Shown here: in pieces, positions 54,434-63,460 of the stretch | Position numbering within the stretch: position 1 is the first letter of the stretch | Layout of the letters: each line of letters opens with the position of its first letter | NCBI GenBank assembly: GCA_031291755.1 | Contig: JARLIK010000001.1 | Span: 1-64,000, forward strand | DNA length: 64,000 nucleotides | Direction of reading: 5' to 3' | Source: Acidocella sp. | GTDB taxonomy: Bacteria; Pseudomonadota; Alphaproteobacteria; Acetobacterales; Acetobacteraceae | Notes under the pieces: model-generated | Databases searched by the model: none | Seen by the model: the letters and a program-made list of their open reading frames with translations, nothing else | Told to the model about the DNA's origin: nothing | Program-made: the position numbers and the translations under genes

Positions 54434-54637
54434 ATGGCCGTTCCTAAGAGAAAGACTTCCCCTTCACGTGCTGGCATGCGCCGCAGCCATCTGGCTCTGC
54501 GTGCAGAATCCCACGCTGAATGTGGCAATTGCGGCGAGTTGAAGCGCCCGCACCATGTGTGCGCTCACTGCGGTCATTATGACAATCGCGAAGTGGTGGC
54601 CTCTGGCAAAACCGCCAAGGGCGTCGTTCGTATCTGA
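54434..54637 (+). CDS. rpmF: 50S ribosomal protein L32
   Basis: The 67-residue protein begins [22 protein letters not shown], the canonical L32 N-terminus, with a zinc ribbon (Cys30, Cys33, Cys43, Cys46: CGNC and [12 protein letters not shown]). AAGG precedes the ATG by eleven bases. It is a structural protein of the large subunit and is followed by plsX, fabH, ihfA and a merR-type gene in the classical order. The 135 bases upstream form a divergent promoter region with the LysE gene. Confidence 0.97.
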   Translation: MAVPKRKTSPSRAGMRRSHLALRAESHAECGNCGELKRPHHVCAHCGHYDNREVVASGKTAKGVVRI

Positions 54638-54683
54638 TTTTTGACAGCCTCCCCCCGCGTATTTTTAGACCAAACGGTGTGAA

Positions 54684-55736
54684 ATGAGCCGGAGCAATGT
54701 GTTGGCGGTGGACGCCATGGGGGGAGATGAGGCGCCGGTAATGGTAATTGCCGGGCTTGAAATTGCGGCGGTGCGTCAGCCGCTGGCGAAATTCCTGATT
54801 TATGGCGATGAGGCCGTGATTGCTCCGCTGGTGGCCAAGACCAAGCGGTTAAAGGCGCAGTCGGTGTTGTATCATGCCACTGAGACCATCAGCGGCGATA
54901 TGAAGCCCACCATTGCGCTTAGGCTTCGTAACAGCTCGATGCGCCGGGCGATTGACGCCGTGCATGCCGGCGAGGCTGCCGGGGTGATTTCAGCCGGCAA
55001 TACCGGCGCGCTGCTGGCGCTTTCCAAAATTGTTTTAAAAACCTTGCCAGGAATCGACCGGCCGGCGATGGCGGCCATTGGGCCTTCAGCCAAGGGCGAC
55101 GTGGTGATGCTCGATCTGGGGCTGAACGTGGTCTATGACGCCCGCAATCTGGTGGAATTTGCCCTGATGGGCGAGATTTTCGCCAAGGTGGTGCTGGGTT
55201 TACCGGCGCCAACCTTTGGCTTGCTGAATATCGGCTCGGAAGAGGGCAAGGGCGATGAAACGCTGCGCTCGGCGGCCGCGACGCTGCGTGACAGCCCGAT
55301 CGGCAAGCAGTTTTATGGATTTGTTGAGGGCCACGATATTGCCGCCGGGACGGTGGATGTGGTGGTGACGGATGGGTTTACCGGCAATGTGGCGCTGAAG
55401 ACCGGCGAGGGTGCCCTGAAGCTGGTAGGAGAGCTGCTGAAGAAAGTATTCACCTCCGGGCCGCTGGCGCGAGTAGGTTACGTGCTGGCCCGCGGCGGCT
55501 TGCAGCGGCTGAAGGAATGGCTTGACCCGCGGCGCTACAACGGTGCGGTGCTGCTGGGGCTGAATGGCGTGGTGGTGAAGTCGCACGGCGGCACCGATGC
55601 CGAGGGGTTTGCGCATGCGGTGGATGTGGCGCTGGATATGATTACCCATGATTTCAACCAGATGATTATTGATGGGCTGACGGCGATGGATCAAGCGATT
55701 TTGGCACCAGAGGCAACGGCGATCCAAGATGTCTGA
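54684..55736 (+). CDS. plsX: Phosphate acyltransferase PlsX
   Basis: The 350-residue enzyme has the PlsX N-terminus LAVDAMGGDEAPVMVIAGLEIA, SSMRRAIDAVHAGEAAGVISAGNTGALLALSKIVL, VVYDARNLVEFALMG and NIGSEEGKGDETLRSA, and the C-terminal GAVLLGLNGVVVKSHGGTDAEGFAHAV. It makes acyl-phosphate from acyl-ACP for phospholipid synthesis. It overlaps fabH by eight bases. Length is standard. The enzyme feeds PlsY, which is not in the window. Confidence 0.96.
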   Translation: MSRSNVLAVDAMGGDEAPVMVIAGLEIAAVRQPLAKFLIYGDEAVIAPLVAKTKRLKAQSVLYHATETISGDMKPTIALRLRNSSMRRAIDAVHAGEAAGVISAGNTGALLALSKIVLKTLPGIDRPAMAAIGPSAKGDVVMLDLGLNVVYDARNLVEFALMGEIFAKVVLGLPAPTFGLLNIGSEEGKGDETLRSAAATLRDSPIGKQFYGFVEGHDIAAGTVDVVVTDGFTGNVALKTGEGALKLVGELLKKVFTSGPLARVGYVLARGGLQRLKEWLDPRRYNGAVLLGLNGVVVKSHGGTDAEGFAHAVDVALDMITHDFNQMIIDGLTAMDQAILAPEATAIQDV

Positions 55737-56709
55737 GGGCTTGAGGCGGCGTGCCGTAATGACCGGGGTTGGCCATTATCTACCCGAAAAAATAGTCTCC
55801 AATGCCGAGATGGCGGAGCGCGTTGAGACCTCCGACGATTGGATCACCGAGCGTACTGGCATTAAGCAGCGGCATTTTGCTGCCCCGCATGAGACCGCCG
55901 CCTTTATGGGCGCGGCAGCCGCCCGCGAGGCGCTGGCCAAGGCTGGGGTCGATGCCCTGGCTGTCGATGCGATCATTCTGGCTACCTCGACGCCGGACCA
56001 GGCGTTTCCGGCCACTGCCGTCCATGTGCAGGCCGCCATAGGCGCGCATAAGGCGTTCGGATTCGACCTGGCAGCGGCATGCTCGGGATTTATTTTTGGG
56101 CTGTCGGTGGCGGATGCGATGATCCGGGCTGGGCAGGTCAGTAACGTACTCGTGATCGGTTCGGAAGTTTATTCGCGGATTTTGAATTTTGAGGACCGCG
56201 GCACCTGCGTATTGTTCGGTGATGGCGCTGCCGCCGTGCTGTTGCAGGCCCGCGATGTGGCGCATAGCGGGCCAGGCTTGCTCTCAACTCATTTGCACTC
56301 CGACGGCCGCCTGGCCGAGATGCTGTATGTGGATGGGGCGGTGGGACAACCCGAGAAATCCGGCAAATTGGTGATGAATGGCCGCGAGGTGTTTCGCCAT
56401 GCCGTGACCTTGCTGGCATCGGCGGTTAACGAAGCTTTGGCTGCTAATAATATAACAAATAAGGATATTGATTGGTTGGTGCCGCACCAGGCGAATTTGC
56501 GGATTATCGACGGCGTGGGCAAAAAGCTCGGCCTGCCGCCCGAAAGGGTGGTGGTGACGGTGGATAAGCATGCCAATACATCGGCGGCTTCCATCCCGCT
56601 GGCACTGTATCAGGCGGTGTCGGATGGAAGAATACTGCCAGGGCAATTAGTTCTGCTGGAAGCCTTAGGTGGTGGGTTAACCTGGGGCTCGGCGCTGCTG
56701 CGTTTGTAA
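55729..56709 (+). CDS. fabH: Beta-ketoacyl-ACP synthase III
   Basis: The 326-residue thiolase-fold enzyme has the Cys-His-Asn triad of FabH: Cys118 in LAAACSGF, His253 in LVPHQANLRII and Asn283 in DKHANTSAASIP. The N-terminal MTGVGHYLPEKIVSN and TSDDWITERTGIKQRH are typical. It starts fatty-acid synthesis by condensing acetyl-CoA with malonyl-ACP. The gene overlaps plsX and precedes ihfA by 52 bases. Confidence 0.97.
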   Translation: MSEGLRRRAVMTGVGHYLPEKIVSNAEMAERVETSDDWITERTGIKQRHFAAPHETAAFMGAAAAREALAKAGVDALAVDAIILATSTPDQAFPATAVHVQAAIGAHKAFGFDLAAACSGFIFGLSVADAMIRAGQVSNVLVIGSEVYSRILNFEDRGTCVLFGDGAAAVLLQARDVAHSGPGLLSTHLHSDGRLAEMLYVDGAVGQPEKSGKLVMNGREVFRHAVTLLASAVNEALAANNITNKDIDWLVPHQANLRIIDGVGKKLGLPPERVVVTVDKHANTSAASIPLALYQAVSDGRILPGQLVLLEALGGGLTWGSALLRL

Positions 56710-56761
56710 GCGATTCGTAAGGATTTCTTGACCGCAGGAAATCGCGTGCTAATCTTGTAAA

Positions 56762-57070
56762 ATGAACACTTTGACGCGCGCTCAACTCACTGAGGCCATT
56801 TATGCCACGGTTGGGTTATCTCGTAACGAATCGGCTGATTTGCTCGAGTCGATGTTAACCCGTGTGGCGGATGCCTTGATGCAGGGGAAATCTGTTAAAA
56901 TCAGCGGGTTCGGAACTTTTTCGGTGCGCCAGAAGGGCCGCCGGATTGGCCGCAATCCGAAAACCGGCGTTGAAGTGCCAATCCTGCCGCGGCGGGTTCT
57001 GGTGTTCCGCCCGAGCCAGATGCTGCGTGATGCGGTGAATGCGCCTGATATAACGCCGCAAGAACATTGA
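56762..57070 (+). CDS. ihfA: Integration host factor subunit alpha
   Basis: The 102-residue HU/IHF-fold protein shows [29 protein letters not shown] (dimer helices), [43 protein letters not shown], with the RNPKTG beta-arm tip carrying the intercalating Pro. It is a DNA-bending heterodimer with IhfB. It is placed downstream of fabH and just before a merR-type gene, the usual order in alphaproteobacteria. Confidence 0.95.
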   Translation: MNTLTRAQLTEAIYATVGLSRNESADLLESMLTRVADALMQGKSVKISGFGTFSVRQKGRRIGRNPKTGVEVPILPRRVLVFRPSQMLRDAVNAPDITPQEH

Positions 57071-57075
57071 GACCC

Positions 57076-57699
57076 ATGAAATTGGATCACGGGGATGAAG
57101 ACGATTTCTCTGATGAGCATCTCGATGATGCCCACCCGGCGGATGTAGCGCGCGGGCGCACCCGTAAATCCGCTGATGCCTTCCGCACCATCAGCGAAGT
57201 GGCCGATGAGTTGCATGTGCCGCAGCATGTGCTGCGATTCTGGGAGACCAAATTTCCGCAGGTAAGGCCGCTGAAGCGCGGCGGGGGGCGGCGCTATTAC
57301 CGGCCCGAGGACGTGCTGCTGCTGCGGCGGGTGGCGGATTTGCTCTATACGCAGGGCTACACCATTAAAGGTGTGCAAAGACTGTTGCGTGAAGGCGGCG
57401 GAGCGTTGCAAGAAGATATTCCGCCTGCGTCAGCGGATGAGCGTCTGGCGGCTGAGGTAGAACGTACGATGATCCCGGAAGCCGAGACGATGCGCAAACC
57501 AATTGAGTCCCCGCCCCAACTGCCAATGCCCGGTCTGCTGCCGGCGGAACCGGTACAGCCGATGCGCTCGGATAATCTGCGTCCGGCGCAGGCACGCGTG
57601 CTGGTGCGCCAGAAGGCCGACCCGGAGGCCGAGCGGCTGCGGGCGCTGCTGAGCGACACGCTGATGGCGCTAGAGCAATTACGCGCATTGCTGGGGTAA
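57076..57699 (+). CDS. MerR family transcriptional regulator
   Basis: The 207-residue protein is read from ATG 57076, five bases after the ihfA stop; a TTG at 57067 is in frame. After an acidic N-terminus ([17 protein letters not shown]) comes a MerR DNA-binding domain, [68 protein letters not shown] (about 37-103). The Pro-rich middle leads to a C-terminal helix ([22 protein letters not shown]). This is the conserved MerR protein found next to ihfA; its effector and targets are unknown to me. No Cys metal-binding site is seen. Confidence 0.88.
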   Translation: MKLDHGDEDDFSDEHLDDAHPADVARGRTRKSADAFRTISEVADELHVPQHVLRFWETKFPQVRPLKRGGGRRYYRPEDVLLLRRVADLLYTQGYTIKGVQRLLREGGGALQEDIPPASADERLAAEVERTMIPEAETMRKPIESPPQLPMPGLLPAEPVQPMRSDNLRPAQARVLVRQKADPEAERLRALLSDTLMALEQLRALLG

Positions 57700-57769
57700 A
57701 TCCGCTAGCGGTTGCTGGATGGCGATAAATCACCCAAAAGGCCGCTGATCTAGCCGGAAGCAAGCTGCC

Positions 57770-58399
57770 GTGACCTATGCCGTGAAAGAGATTTTCTACA
57801 CCCTGCAAGGGGAAGGCCGCCATGCCGGGCGGGCGGCGGTGTTTTGCCGGTTTGCCGGGTGCAATTTGTGGTCGGGCCGTGAGGCTGACCGGGCGCAGGC
57901 TGTATGTAATTTCTGCGATACGGATTTTATTGGCACGGACGGTGAAGGCGGCGGCAAGTTTGAGAGTGCTAAGGCACTGGTGATAGCCATTGGCAAGGCG
58001 TGGCGCGGCGATGCCAGGCGGTTTGTGGTGTGCACCGGCGGTGAGCCGCTGCTGCAGCTTGATGCGGCGCTGGTTGAGGCGCTGCATGCTGCCGGGTTTG
58101 AAATTGCGGTGGAGACCAACGGCACAGTTGCCGCGCCGCCGGGGATTGATTGGATTTGCGTCAGCCCGAAAGCGAATGCGCCGGTCGCGCTGGCCGGCGG
58201 CGATGAGTTGAAATTGGTGTTTCCACAAGCTCAGGCGATGCCGGAGCGGTTTGAGGGTGCAGCGTTCAAGCATTTTTATTTGCAGCCGATGGATGGGCCG
58301 CAGGTGGTGCAAAATACCGTGGCGGCGATTGCGTACTGCATGGCGCATCCGCAATGGCAGTTGAGCCTGCAGACGCATAAAATAACGGGAATTCCTTAA
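57770..58399 (+). CDS. queE: 7-carboxy-7-deazaguanine synthase
   Basis: The 209-residue radical-SAM enzyme has a GTG start with GGAAG about nine bases upstream. It has the N-terminal VKEIFYTLQGEGRHAGRAAVFCRFAGCNLWSGRE and the non-standard cluster motif C31-X14-C46-X2-C49 (CNFCDTDF) of QueE. Next come FVVCTGGEPLLQLD and VETNGTVAAPPGIDWICVSPKANAP. It converts 6-carboxytetrahydropterin to 7-carboxy-7-deazaguanine in preQ0/queuosine synthesis. It is first in a queE-queD-queC-queF operon. The 70-base leader (57700-57769) can form short helices, but I do not recognise a preQ1 riboswitch in it. Confidence 0.95.
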   Translation: MTYAVKEIFYTLQGEGRHAGRAAVFCRFAGCNLWSGREADRAQAVCNFCDTDFIGTDGEGGGKFESAKALVIAIGKAWRGDARRFVVCTGGEPLLQLDAALVEALHAAGFEIAVETNGTVAAPPGIDWICVSPKANAPVALAGGDELKLVFPQAQAMPERFEGAAFKHFYLQPMDGPQVVQNTVAAIAYCMAHPQWQLSLQTHKITGIP

Positions 58400-58406
58400 A
58401 GGTTAA

Positions 58407-58787
58407 ATGATGTTCGAGATTTTCAAAGAGTTCCGGTTTGAGGCGGCGCATGCGCTGGAGGATAGCAGCACCTCGGGTGGCCGTTATTCGCGGCTGCATG
58501 GTCACTCCTATCGCGCCCAGGTGTTTTTGCGGGGTGAGCCGCAAGCGGCGGGGTGGATTATGGATCTGGGGCAGTTGGAATTGCAGATGGGGGCGATCAG
58601 AGCGCGGCTGGATCATCAGTTCCTCAATGAGATCAATGATTTGGGGCCACCGACATTGGAGCATCTGGCGCGCTTTATCTGGCAGCAGTTGGCGCCTGAA
58701 ATGACCGGTCTGCACAAGGTGATTGTGAACCGCGATAGTTGTTTTGAAGGCTGCATCTATTACGGACCAGGCCCCCATGCTGGATGA
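58407..58787 (+). CDS. queD: 6-carboxytetrahydropterin synthase (QueD family, variant active site)
   Basis: The 126-residue protein has the zinc ligands His15 (FEAAHAL), His31 and His33 (LHGHSYRA), the [10 protein letters not shown] segment and the Asp-His pair LDHQFLN (72-73). AAAGG precedes the ATG. By hand alignment with E. coli QueD, the catalytic Cys27 position, four residues before the first HGH histidine, is Tyr27 here. The C-terminal KETC-type Glu is replaced by Asp in [12 protein letters not shown]. In the operon it occupies the QueD position between queE and queC, so the same reaction (7,8-dihydroneopterin triphosphate to 6-carboxytetrahydropterin) is expected. The altered residues leave some doubt. 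Confidence 0.85.
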   Translation: MMFEIFKEFRFEAAHALEDSSTSGGRYSRLHGHSYRAQVFLRGEPQAAGWIMDLGQLELQMGAIRARLDHQFLNEINDLGPPTLEHLARFIWQQLAPEMTGLHKVIVNRDSCFEGCIYYGPGPHAG

Positions 58788-59484
58788 CGGCAAGGCGCTG
58801 GTGCTGTTTTCAGGCGGGCAGGATTCCACCACTTGTTTGGCATGGGCGCTGGATAAGTTTGAATCAGTCGAGACGATCGGGTTTGTGTATGGTCAGCGGC
58901 ACGCGGTTGAGATGACGTGCCGGGCACCGGTGCGCGAGGCGATGTGGGGCGTTAATCCTGATTGGCGGGCACGGCTGGGGGAGGATCATGTGATTGATCT
59001 TTCGGTGCTGGGCGCGGTGGCTGAGAGTGCGCTGACCAGGGACATTGAAATTGCGATGAATGAAGAAGGGCTGCCGACGAGCTTCGTGCCGGGGCGGAAT
59101 CTGGTGTTCCTCACTTTTGCAGCCATGCTGGCGTACCGGCGTGGTGCCAAGCATATTGTGGGTGGCATGTGTGAGACGGATTTCTCGGGCTATCCGGATT
59201 GCCGGGATGATTCGGTGAAGGCCATGCAACTGGCACTGAATATCGGCATGGCGCGGCAGTTTGTGCTGCATACCCCGCTGATGTGGATTGATAAGGCCGC
59301 GACCTGGGCGCTTGCTAAAAGCCTGGGCGGGGACAGGCTCGTTGAGATGATCGTGAATGAAACTCACACTTGTTATCATGGCGACCGAGGCACCCGGCAT
59401 GAGTGGGGTTATGGGTGCGGCGCGTGCCCGGCGTGTGAGTTGCGGGCGCAGGGGTTTTTGAAATTTTCATCGGGCGGGGCGTAA
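58777..59484 (+). CDS. queC: 7-cyano-7-deazaguanine synthase
   Basis: The 235-residue enzyme is read from ATG 58777, overlapping queD by 11 bases; a frame from 58744 is open but adds 11 residues inside queD. The PP-loop is [18 protein letters not shown] (about 8-25). Conserved [43 protein letters not shown] follows, and a C-terminal zinc site is formed by THTCYHGD and [15 protein letters not shown]. It makes preQ0 from 7-carboxy-7-deazaguanine, ammonia and ATP. Confidence 0.96.
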   Translation: MLDDGKALVLFSGGQDSTTCLAWALDKFESVETIGFVYGQRHAVEMTCRAPVREAMWGVNPDWRARLGEDHVIDLSVLGAVAESALTRDIEIAMNEEGLPTSFVPGRNLVFLTFAAMLAYRRGAKHIVGGMCETDFSGYPDCRDDSVKAMQLALNIGMARQFVLHTPLMWIDKAATWALAKSLGGDRLVEMIVNETHTCYHGDRGTRHEWGYGCGACPACELRAQGFLKFSSGGA

Positions 59485-59949
59485 ATGACGGATGATCGTT
59501 ATCAGGGTTTGCACCAGCTAGGTGCCGATGCGCGGATGCCTGGTTCGCCGGAGGCTGCCGTTTTGGAAAAAGTGCCGGCGCGGACTGAAGGCAAGCACTA
59601 TATGGTGCGCTTCACCTGTCCGGAATTCACCTCGCTCTGCCCGATCACCGGGCAACCGGATTTCGCTCATATCGTGATTGATTATATTCCGGGTGAGTGG
59701 CTGGTTGAGAGTAAATCTCTGAAATTATTTCTGCAGAGCTTTCGCAATCACGGTGCATTTCATGAAGCCTGTACCATTATGATTGCGGATCGGATCGTTG
59801 CGCTGTTGAACCCGGTATGGCTACGGATTGGCGGTTATTGGTATCCGCGCGGCGGGATTCCGATTGATGTGTTCTGGCAAACCGGCACGCCACCGGAGGG
59901 TGTTTGGCTGCCCGAGCAGGGCGTGCCGAGTTATCGCGGGCGGGGTTGA
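59485..59949 (+). CDS. queF: NADPH-dependent 7-cyano-7-deazaguanine reductase
   Basis: The 154-residue protein is of the short YkvM-type QueF. It has the active-site Cys52 and Asp59 in [12 protein letters not shown], Glu75 in the NADPH/substrate motif [26 protein letters not shown], and a C-terminal [16 protein letters not shown]. It reduces the preQ0 nitrile to preQ1. Its ATG directly follows the queC stop. Downstream lies a palindromic repeat. The queuosine transfer genes (tgt, queA, queG) are not in this window. Confidence 0.96.
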   Translation: MTDDRYQGLHQLGADARMPGSPEAAVLEKVPARTEGKHYMVRFTCPEFTSLCPITGQPDFAHIVIDYIPGEWLVESKSLKLFLQSFRNHGAFHEACTIMIADRIVALLNPVWLRIGGYWYPRGGIPIDVFWQTGTPPEGVWLPEQGVPSYRGRG

Positions 59950-59959
59950 TTATCTTCCT

Positions 59960-60053
59960 CGTCATGACTGGGCTTGACCCGGTCATCCACGGCTTTTCCT
60001 AATAATCAGCGGCAAGCAAGGCGTGGATGGCCCGATCAAGTCGGGCCATGACG
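59960..60053. repeat. Large palindromic intergenic repeat
   Basis: Arms 59960-59991 and 60022-60053 are 32-base inverted copies with a few mismatches (CGTCATGACTGGGCTTGACC ... versus CGTGGATGGCCCGATCAAGT ...). Each arm has internal dyad symmetry around GGGCTTGACCC or CCCGATCAAGTCGGG. This CGTCATGGCCGGGCTTGACCCGGCCATCC type is common between alphaproteobacterial genes. It lies between the convergent queF and acnA genes. Confidence 0.75.
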
Positions 60054-60066
60054 GGATGAGTGACGT

Positions 60067-60098
60067 AAAAAAAGGGGACCGTGAGGTCCCCTTTTTAA
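60067..60098. terminator. Bidirectional rho-independent terminator
   Basis: AAGGGGACC (60072-60080), loop GTGA, GGTCCCCTT (60085-60093) form a perfect GC-rich stem. It is flanked by A-run on the left and T-run on the right, so each strand sees a U-tract. It sits just beyond the acnA stop and probably ends acnA and read-through from queF. Confidence 0.88.
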
Positions 60099-60114
60099 TG
60101 ATGTCGGCAGGTTT

Positions 60115-62802
60115 TTACGCCGCCTTCGCCATGCCGCGCAGAACGTACTGCAGAATGCCGCCGTGCTGGTAGTAGTTCACCTCATCAGCAGTATCGACGC
60201 GGCAGAATACATCGACGTGGTCGGTGGTGCCGTTGGCGCGGTGGATGGCTAGTTTGAGGTCCATGCGCGGGGAGAGGTTATCCAGCCCCACGATGTCGAT
60301 CAGCTCGTCGCCCTTCAGGTTCAGGGTTTTACGGTCCATGCCGTCCTTGAAGGTCAGCGGCAGCACGCCCATGCCGACGAGGTTGGAGCGATGGATACGC
60401 TCGAAGCTCTCGGTGATGACGGCTTTGACGCCCAGCAGCATGGTGCCCTTGGCGGCCCAGTCACGCGATGACCCGGTGCCGTATTCCTTGCCGCCGAACA
60501 CCACCAGCGGAATGCCCGCGGCCTTGTAGCGCACTGAGGCATCATAGATCGCGAGTTCATCGCCCGAGGGATAATGCCGCGTCATGCCGCCTTCGACATT
60601 GTTCAGCATCTCGTTCTTGATGCGGATATTGGCGAAGGTGCCGCGCACCATCACATCGTCATTGCCACGCCGCGCGCCGTAGGAGTTGAAGTCTTTCTGC
60701 AACACCTGATGCTCGCTGAGGAACACGCCGGCCGGGCTGGATTTTTTGATGTTGCCCGCAGGAGAAATATGATCGGTGGTGATGCTATCACCGAGGATCG
60801 CGAGGATGCGGGCCCCCTTGATGTCGCCAACCGGCTTCGGCTCCATGGTGATACCGTCAAAGTATGGCGGGTTTTTCACATAGGTGGAGCCGGACGGCCA
60901 GGTGTAGGTGTCAGTGCCGCCGGTGACGGCAATTTCCTGCCACTGTTTCGGACCTTTGAACACATCGCCATAACGTTCCAGGAACATCTGGCGGTTCAGG
61001 GCAGCGGCCACAGTGTCGGTGATTTCCTTGTTGGTCGGCCAGATGTCTTTGAGGTAAACTGGCTTGCCGTCTTTGGAGGTGCCCAGTACGGCGGTGGTGA
61101 TGTCCTCGCGCATGTTGCCGAGCAGTGAGTAGGCCACCACCAGCGGCGGGCTGGCGAGATAGTTGGCGCGCACGTTCGGGTGCACGCGGCCTTCAAAGTT
61201 GCGGTTGCCCGACAGCACCGAGACCGCGACGAGCTTGTTGTTTTCAATGGCATCCACAATCGCATCCGCCAGCGGGCCGGAGTTGCCGATGCAGGTGGTG
61301 CAACCGTAGCCGACAGTCTGGAAGCCCAGTGCGTCGAGGTCAGCCGAGAGGTTGGATTTATCGAGATATTCAGTGACCACCTGTGAACCAGGCGCCAGCG
61401 AGGTTTTTACCCAGGGCTTCGGGGTGAGGCCGAGTGCGCGGGCTTTGCGGGCAACCAGGCCAGCGGCGACCAGCACGTTCGGGTTGGAGGTGTTGGTGCA
61501 GGAGGTTATGGCCGCGAGCACCACGTCGCCATGGGTAAGTTCATAGTTGGTGCCAGCCACTTTGACCTTGGTGCCGACGTCGTTAGCGGCTACGCCGAGT
61601 GACTTGGTAAGCTCAACCTTGAAGGCGGAGGCGGCATCTTTCAGCAGCACGCGGTCCTGCGGGCGCTTCGGGCCGGCCAATGAGGGCAGCACGGTGCCCA
61701 TGTCGAGCTCCAGCGTGTCAGTGAATGTTGGATCGACATTGGTGCGCCACAGGCCCTGCGCCTTGGCATAGGCTTCAACCAGCTTGATGCGGTGCTCATC
61801 GCGGCCCGAGAGGTGCAGATAATCCAGCGTGACCTGATCAACCGGGAAGAAGCCGCAGGTGGCGCCGTATTCCGGGGCCATGTTGGCGATGGTGGCGCGG
61901 TCAGCGAGGCCCAAATCATCGAGGCCAGGGCCATAGAATTCCACGAACTTCCCAACCACGCTCTTTTTACGCAGCATTTGGGTGACGGTGAGCACGAGGT
62001 CAGTGGCGGTGGCACCTTCGGGCAGTTTGCCGGTGAGTTTGAAGCCGATGACATCGGGGATCAGCATGGCGATCGGCTGGCCGAGCATGGCGGCTTCAGC
62101 CTCGATGCCGCCGACGCCCCAGCCCAGCACGCCCATGCCGTTGACCATGGTGGTGTGGCTGTCAGTGCCGTACAAAGTATCAGGGTACACAAAGGTTGAA
62201 CCGCCGTTCTCGGAGGTCCAGGCCACCTGGGCCAGATATTCCAAATTCACCTGATGGCAGATGCCGGTATCGGGCGGGACGACGCGGAAATTATCAAACG
62301 CTTCCTGGCCCCAGCGCAGGAAGCGGTAACGCTCACCGTTGCGGTCAAATTCCATGTTGATGTTGGTGGCCAAAGCGCTGGCTGAACCGGCCACGTCCAC
62401 CATCACCGAATGGTCGATGACCAGATCAACCGGCACCAGCGGGTTTACTTTCTCAGGCTTGCCACCGAGGGCCAGAATGCCATCGCGCATCGCGGCGAGG
62501 TCAACCACGCCGGGGACGCCGGTAAAATCCTGCATCAGGATGCGGGCGGGCTTGAAGGGGACTTCGTTGGTGGAGGAGGCATTGGTGAGCCAGGCGACGA
62601 TGGATTTGGCATCATTTACCGTGTAGCTGCCGCCATTCTCGAAGCGCAGCACGTTTTCGAGCAGAACCTTCAGGGTGCGCGGCAGCTTGGAGATGTCTCC
62701 CAGCGCATCAGCGGCTTCAGCCAGCGAGAAATACTTATAGTCCTTGCCCTCAACGGTCAGGGTTTTCAGGGTTTTAAGGGTATCGTGGCCGATGGCTGTC
62801 AT
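60115..62802 (-). CDS. acnA: Aconitate hydratase A
   Basis: The 895-residue enzyme is of full AcnA/IRP length. Fe-S cluster Cys residues are in AAITSCTNTSNPNVL (about 430-444) and YGCTTCIGNSGPL (about 498-510). Other marks are MQDFTGVPGVVDLAAMRDG, TDSHTTMVNGMGVLGWGVGGIEAEAAMLGQP, and the C-terminal swivelling domain with GDSITTDHISPAGNIKKSSPAG, YGARRGNDDVMVRGTFANIR and KEYGTGSSRDWAAKGT. It interconverts citrate and isocitrate. A terminator follows. Divergent from ccmA, with 94-112 bases between the starts depending on the ccmA start used. Confidence 0.98.
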   Translation of the reverse strand: MTAIGHDTLKTLKTLTVEGKDYKYFSLAEAADALGDISKLPRTLKVLLENVLRFENGGSYTVNDAKSIVAWLTNASSTNEVPFKPARILMQDFTGVPGVVDLAAMRDGILALGGKPEKVNPLVPVDLVIDHSVMVDVAGSASALATNINMEFDRNGERYRFLRWGQEAFDNFRVVPPDTGICHQVNLEYLAQVAWTSENGGSTFVYPDTLYGTDSHTTMVNGMGVLGWGVGGIEAEAAMLGQPIAMLIPDVIGFKLTGKLPEGATATDLVLTVTQMLRKKSVVGKFVEFYGPGLDDLGLADRATIANMAPEYGATCGFFPVDQVTLDYLHLSGRDEHRIKLVEAYAKAQGLWRTNVDPTFTDTLELDMGTVLPSLAGPKRPQDRVLLKDAASAFKVELTKSLGVAANDVGTKVKVAGTNYELTHGDVVLAAITSCTNTSNPNVLVAAGLVARKARALGLTPKPWVKTSLAPGSQVVTEYLDKSNLSADLDALGFQTVGYGCTTCIGNSGPLADAIVDAIENNKLVAVSVLSGNRNFEGRVHPNVRANYLASPPLVVAYSLLGNMREDITTAVLGTSKDGKPVYLKDIWPTNKEITDTVAAALNRQMFLERYGDVFKGPKQWQEIAVTGGTDTYTWPSGSTYVKNPPYFDGITMEPKPVGDIKGARILAILGDSITTDHISPAGNIKKSSPAGVFLSEHQVLQKDFNSYGARRGNDDVMVRGTFANIRIKNEMLNNVEGGMTRHYPSGDELAIYDASVRYKAAGIPLVVFGGKEYGTGSSRDWAAKGTMLLGVKAVITESFERIHRSNLVGMGVLPLTFKDGMDRKTLNLKGDELIDIVGLDNLSPRMDLKLAIHRANGTTDHVDVFCRVDTADEVNYYQHGGILQYVLRGMAKAA

Positions 62803-62896
62803 GGATTGATGTTACCTTCTATTAAAGCAGTAAATACCGTCCGGCTTTAACCATAGCTGGGGGGCTCCGTCCATTGATACGAAAGGTTTTCTTACA

Positions 62897-63460
62897 CTGA
62901 TATTAGCAGAAACTTTGGCGGTGTTTCGCGGGGAACGGCTGGTTTTCCGCGATGTTGGCTTTGCTGTGCCAGCGGGCGGGGCATTGCTGTTGCGCGGGCC
63001 GAACGGGGCTGGGAAATCATCGCTGTTGCGGGCGGTGGCGGGGCTGACACCGCTGGCAGCGGGGCGGATACTGTGGAACGGCGAGGATGCGCTGGATGAT
63101 CTGCCGACGCATGCCAAGCGGATTGCCTGGCTGGGGCATCTGGACGCCGTGAAACTGGCGTTGAGTGTGGGCGAGCATGTGGCCGATGCGGCGGCGTTGG
63201 CGGCGGTGGGGCTGGAATCCTTCCGGGATTTGCCGGCGAAATTGCTCTCGGCTGGACAGAAGCGGCGGCTGGCGCTGGCGCGGGTGATCGCCTCGAAGGC
63301 GCCGCTGTGGCTGCTGGATGAGCCGACCAACGGGCTGGATGCGCGCTCGATTGCCATGCTGGGCGCGGTGTTTGCCAGGCATATGCAGGGCGGCGGTATG
63401 ATTATCGCCAGCACCCATACCCCGCTGGATTTACCCGAAGCCGGGACTTTGAACCTGTGA
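62897..63460 (+). CDS. ccmA: Cytochrome c biogenesis ATP-binding protein CcmA
   Basis: This ABC ATPase has Walker A LLLRGPNGAGKSSLLRAVAGL, signature KLLSAGQKRRLALARVI and Walker B LWLLDEPTNGLDARS. Like CcmA it is small (187 residues from the start used). The start is unusual: no ATG fits. A CTG at 62897 (after GAAAGG, ten bases) would give MILAETLAVFRGERLVF, close to the family N-terminus, while TTG 62915 gives six fewer residues. With CcmB and CcmC it exports or releases heme for cytochrome c maturation by driving CcmE. The stop overlaps the ccmB start (GTGA). Confidence 0.9.
   Translation: MILAETLAVFRGERLVFRDVGFAVPAGGALLLRGPNGAGKSSLLRAVAGLTPLAAGRILWNGEDALDDLPTHAKRIAWLGHLDAVKLALSVGEHVADAAALAAVGLESFRDLPAKLLSAGQKRRLALARVIASKAPLWLLDEPTNGLDARSIAMLGAVFARHMQGGGMIIASTHTPLDLPEAGTLNL

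Noticed and set aside
57700-57769. Possible preQ1 riboswitch before queE
   Set aside because: The leader can form AGCGG/CCGCT and small hairpins, but I cannot match the preQ1-I, -II or -III consensus.
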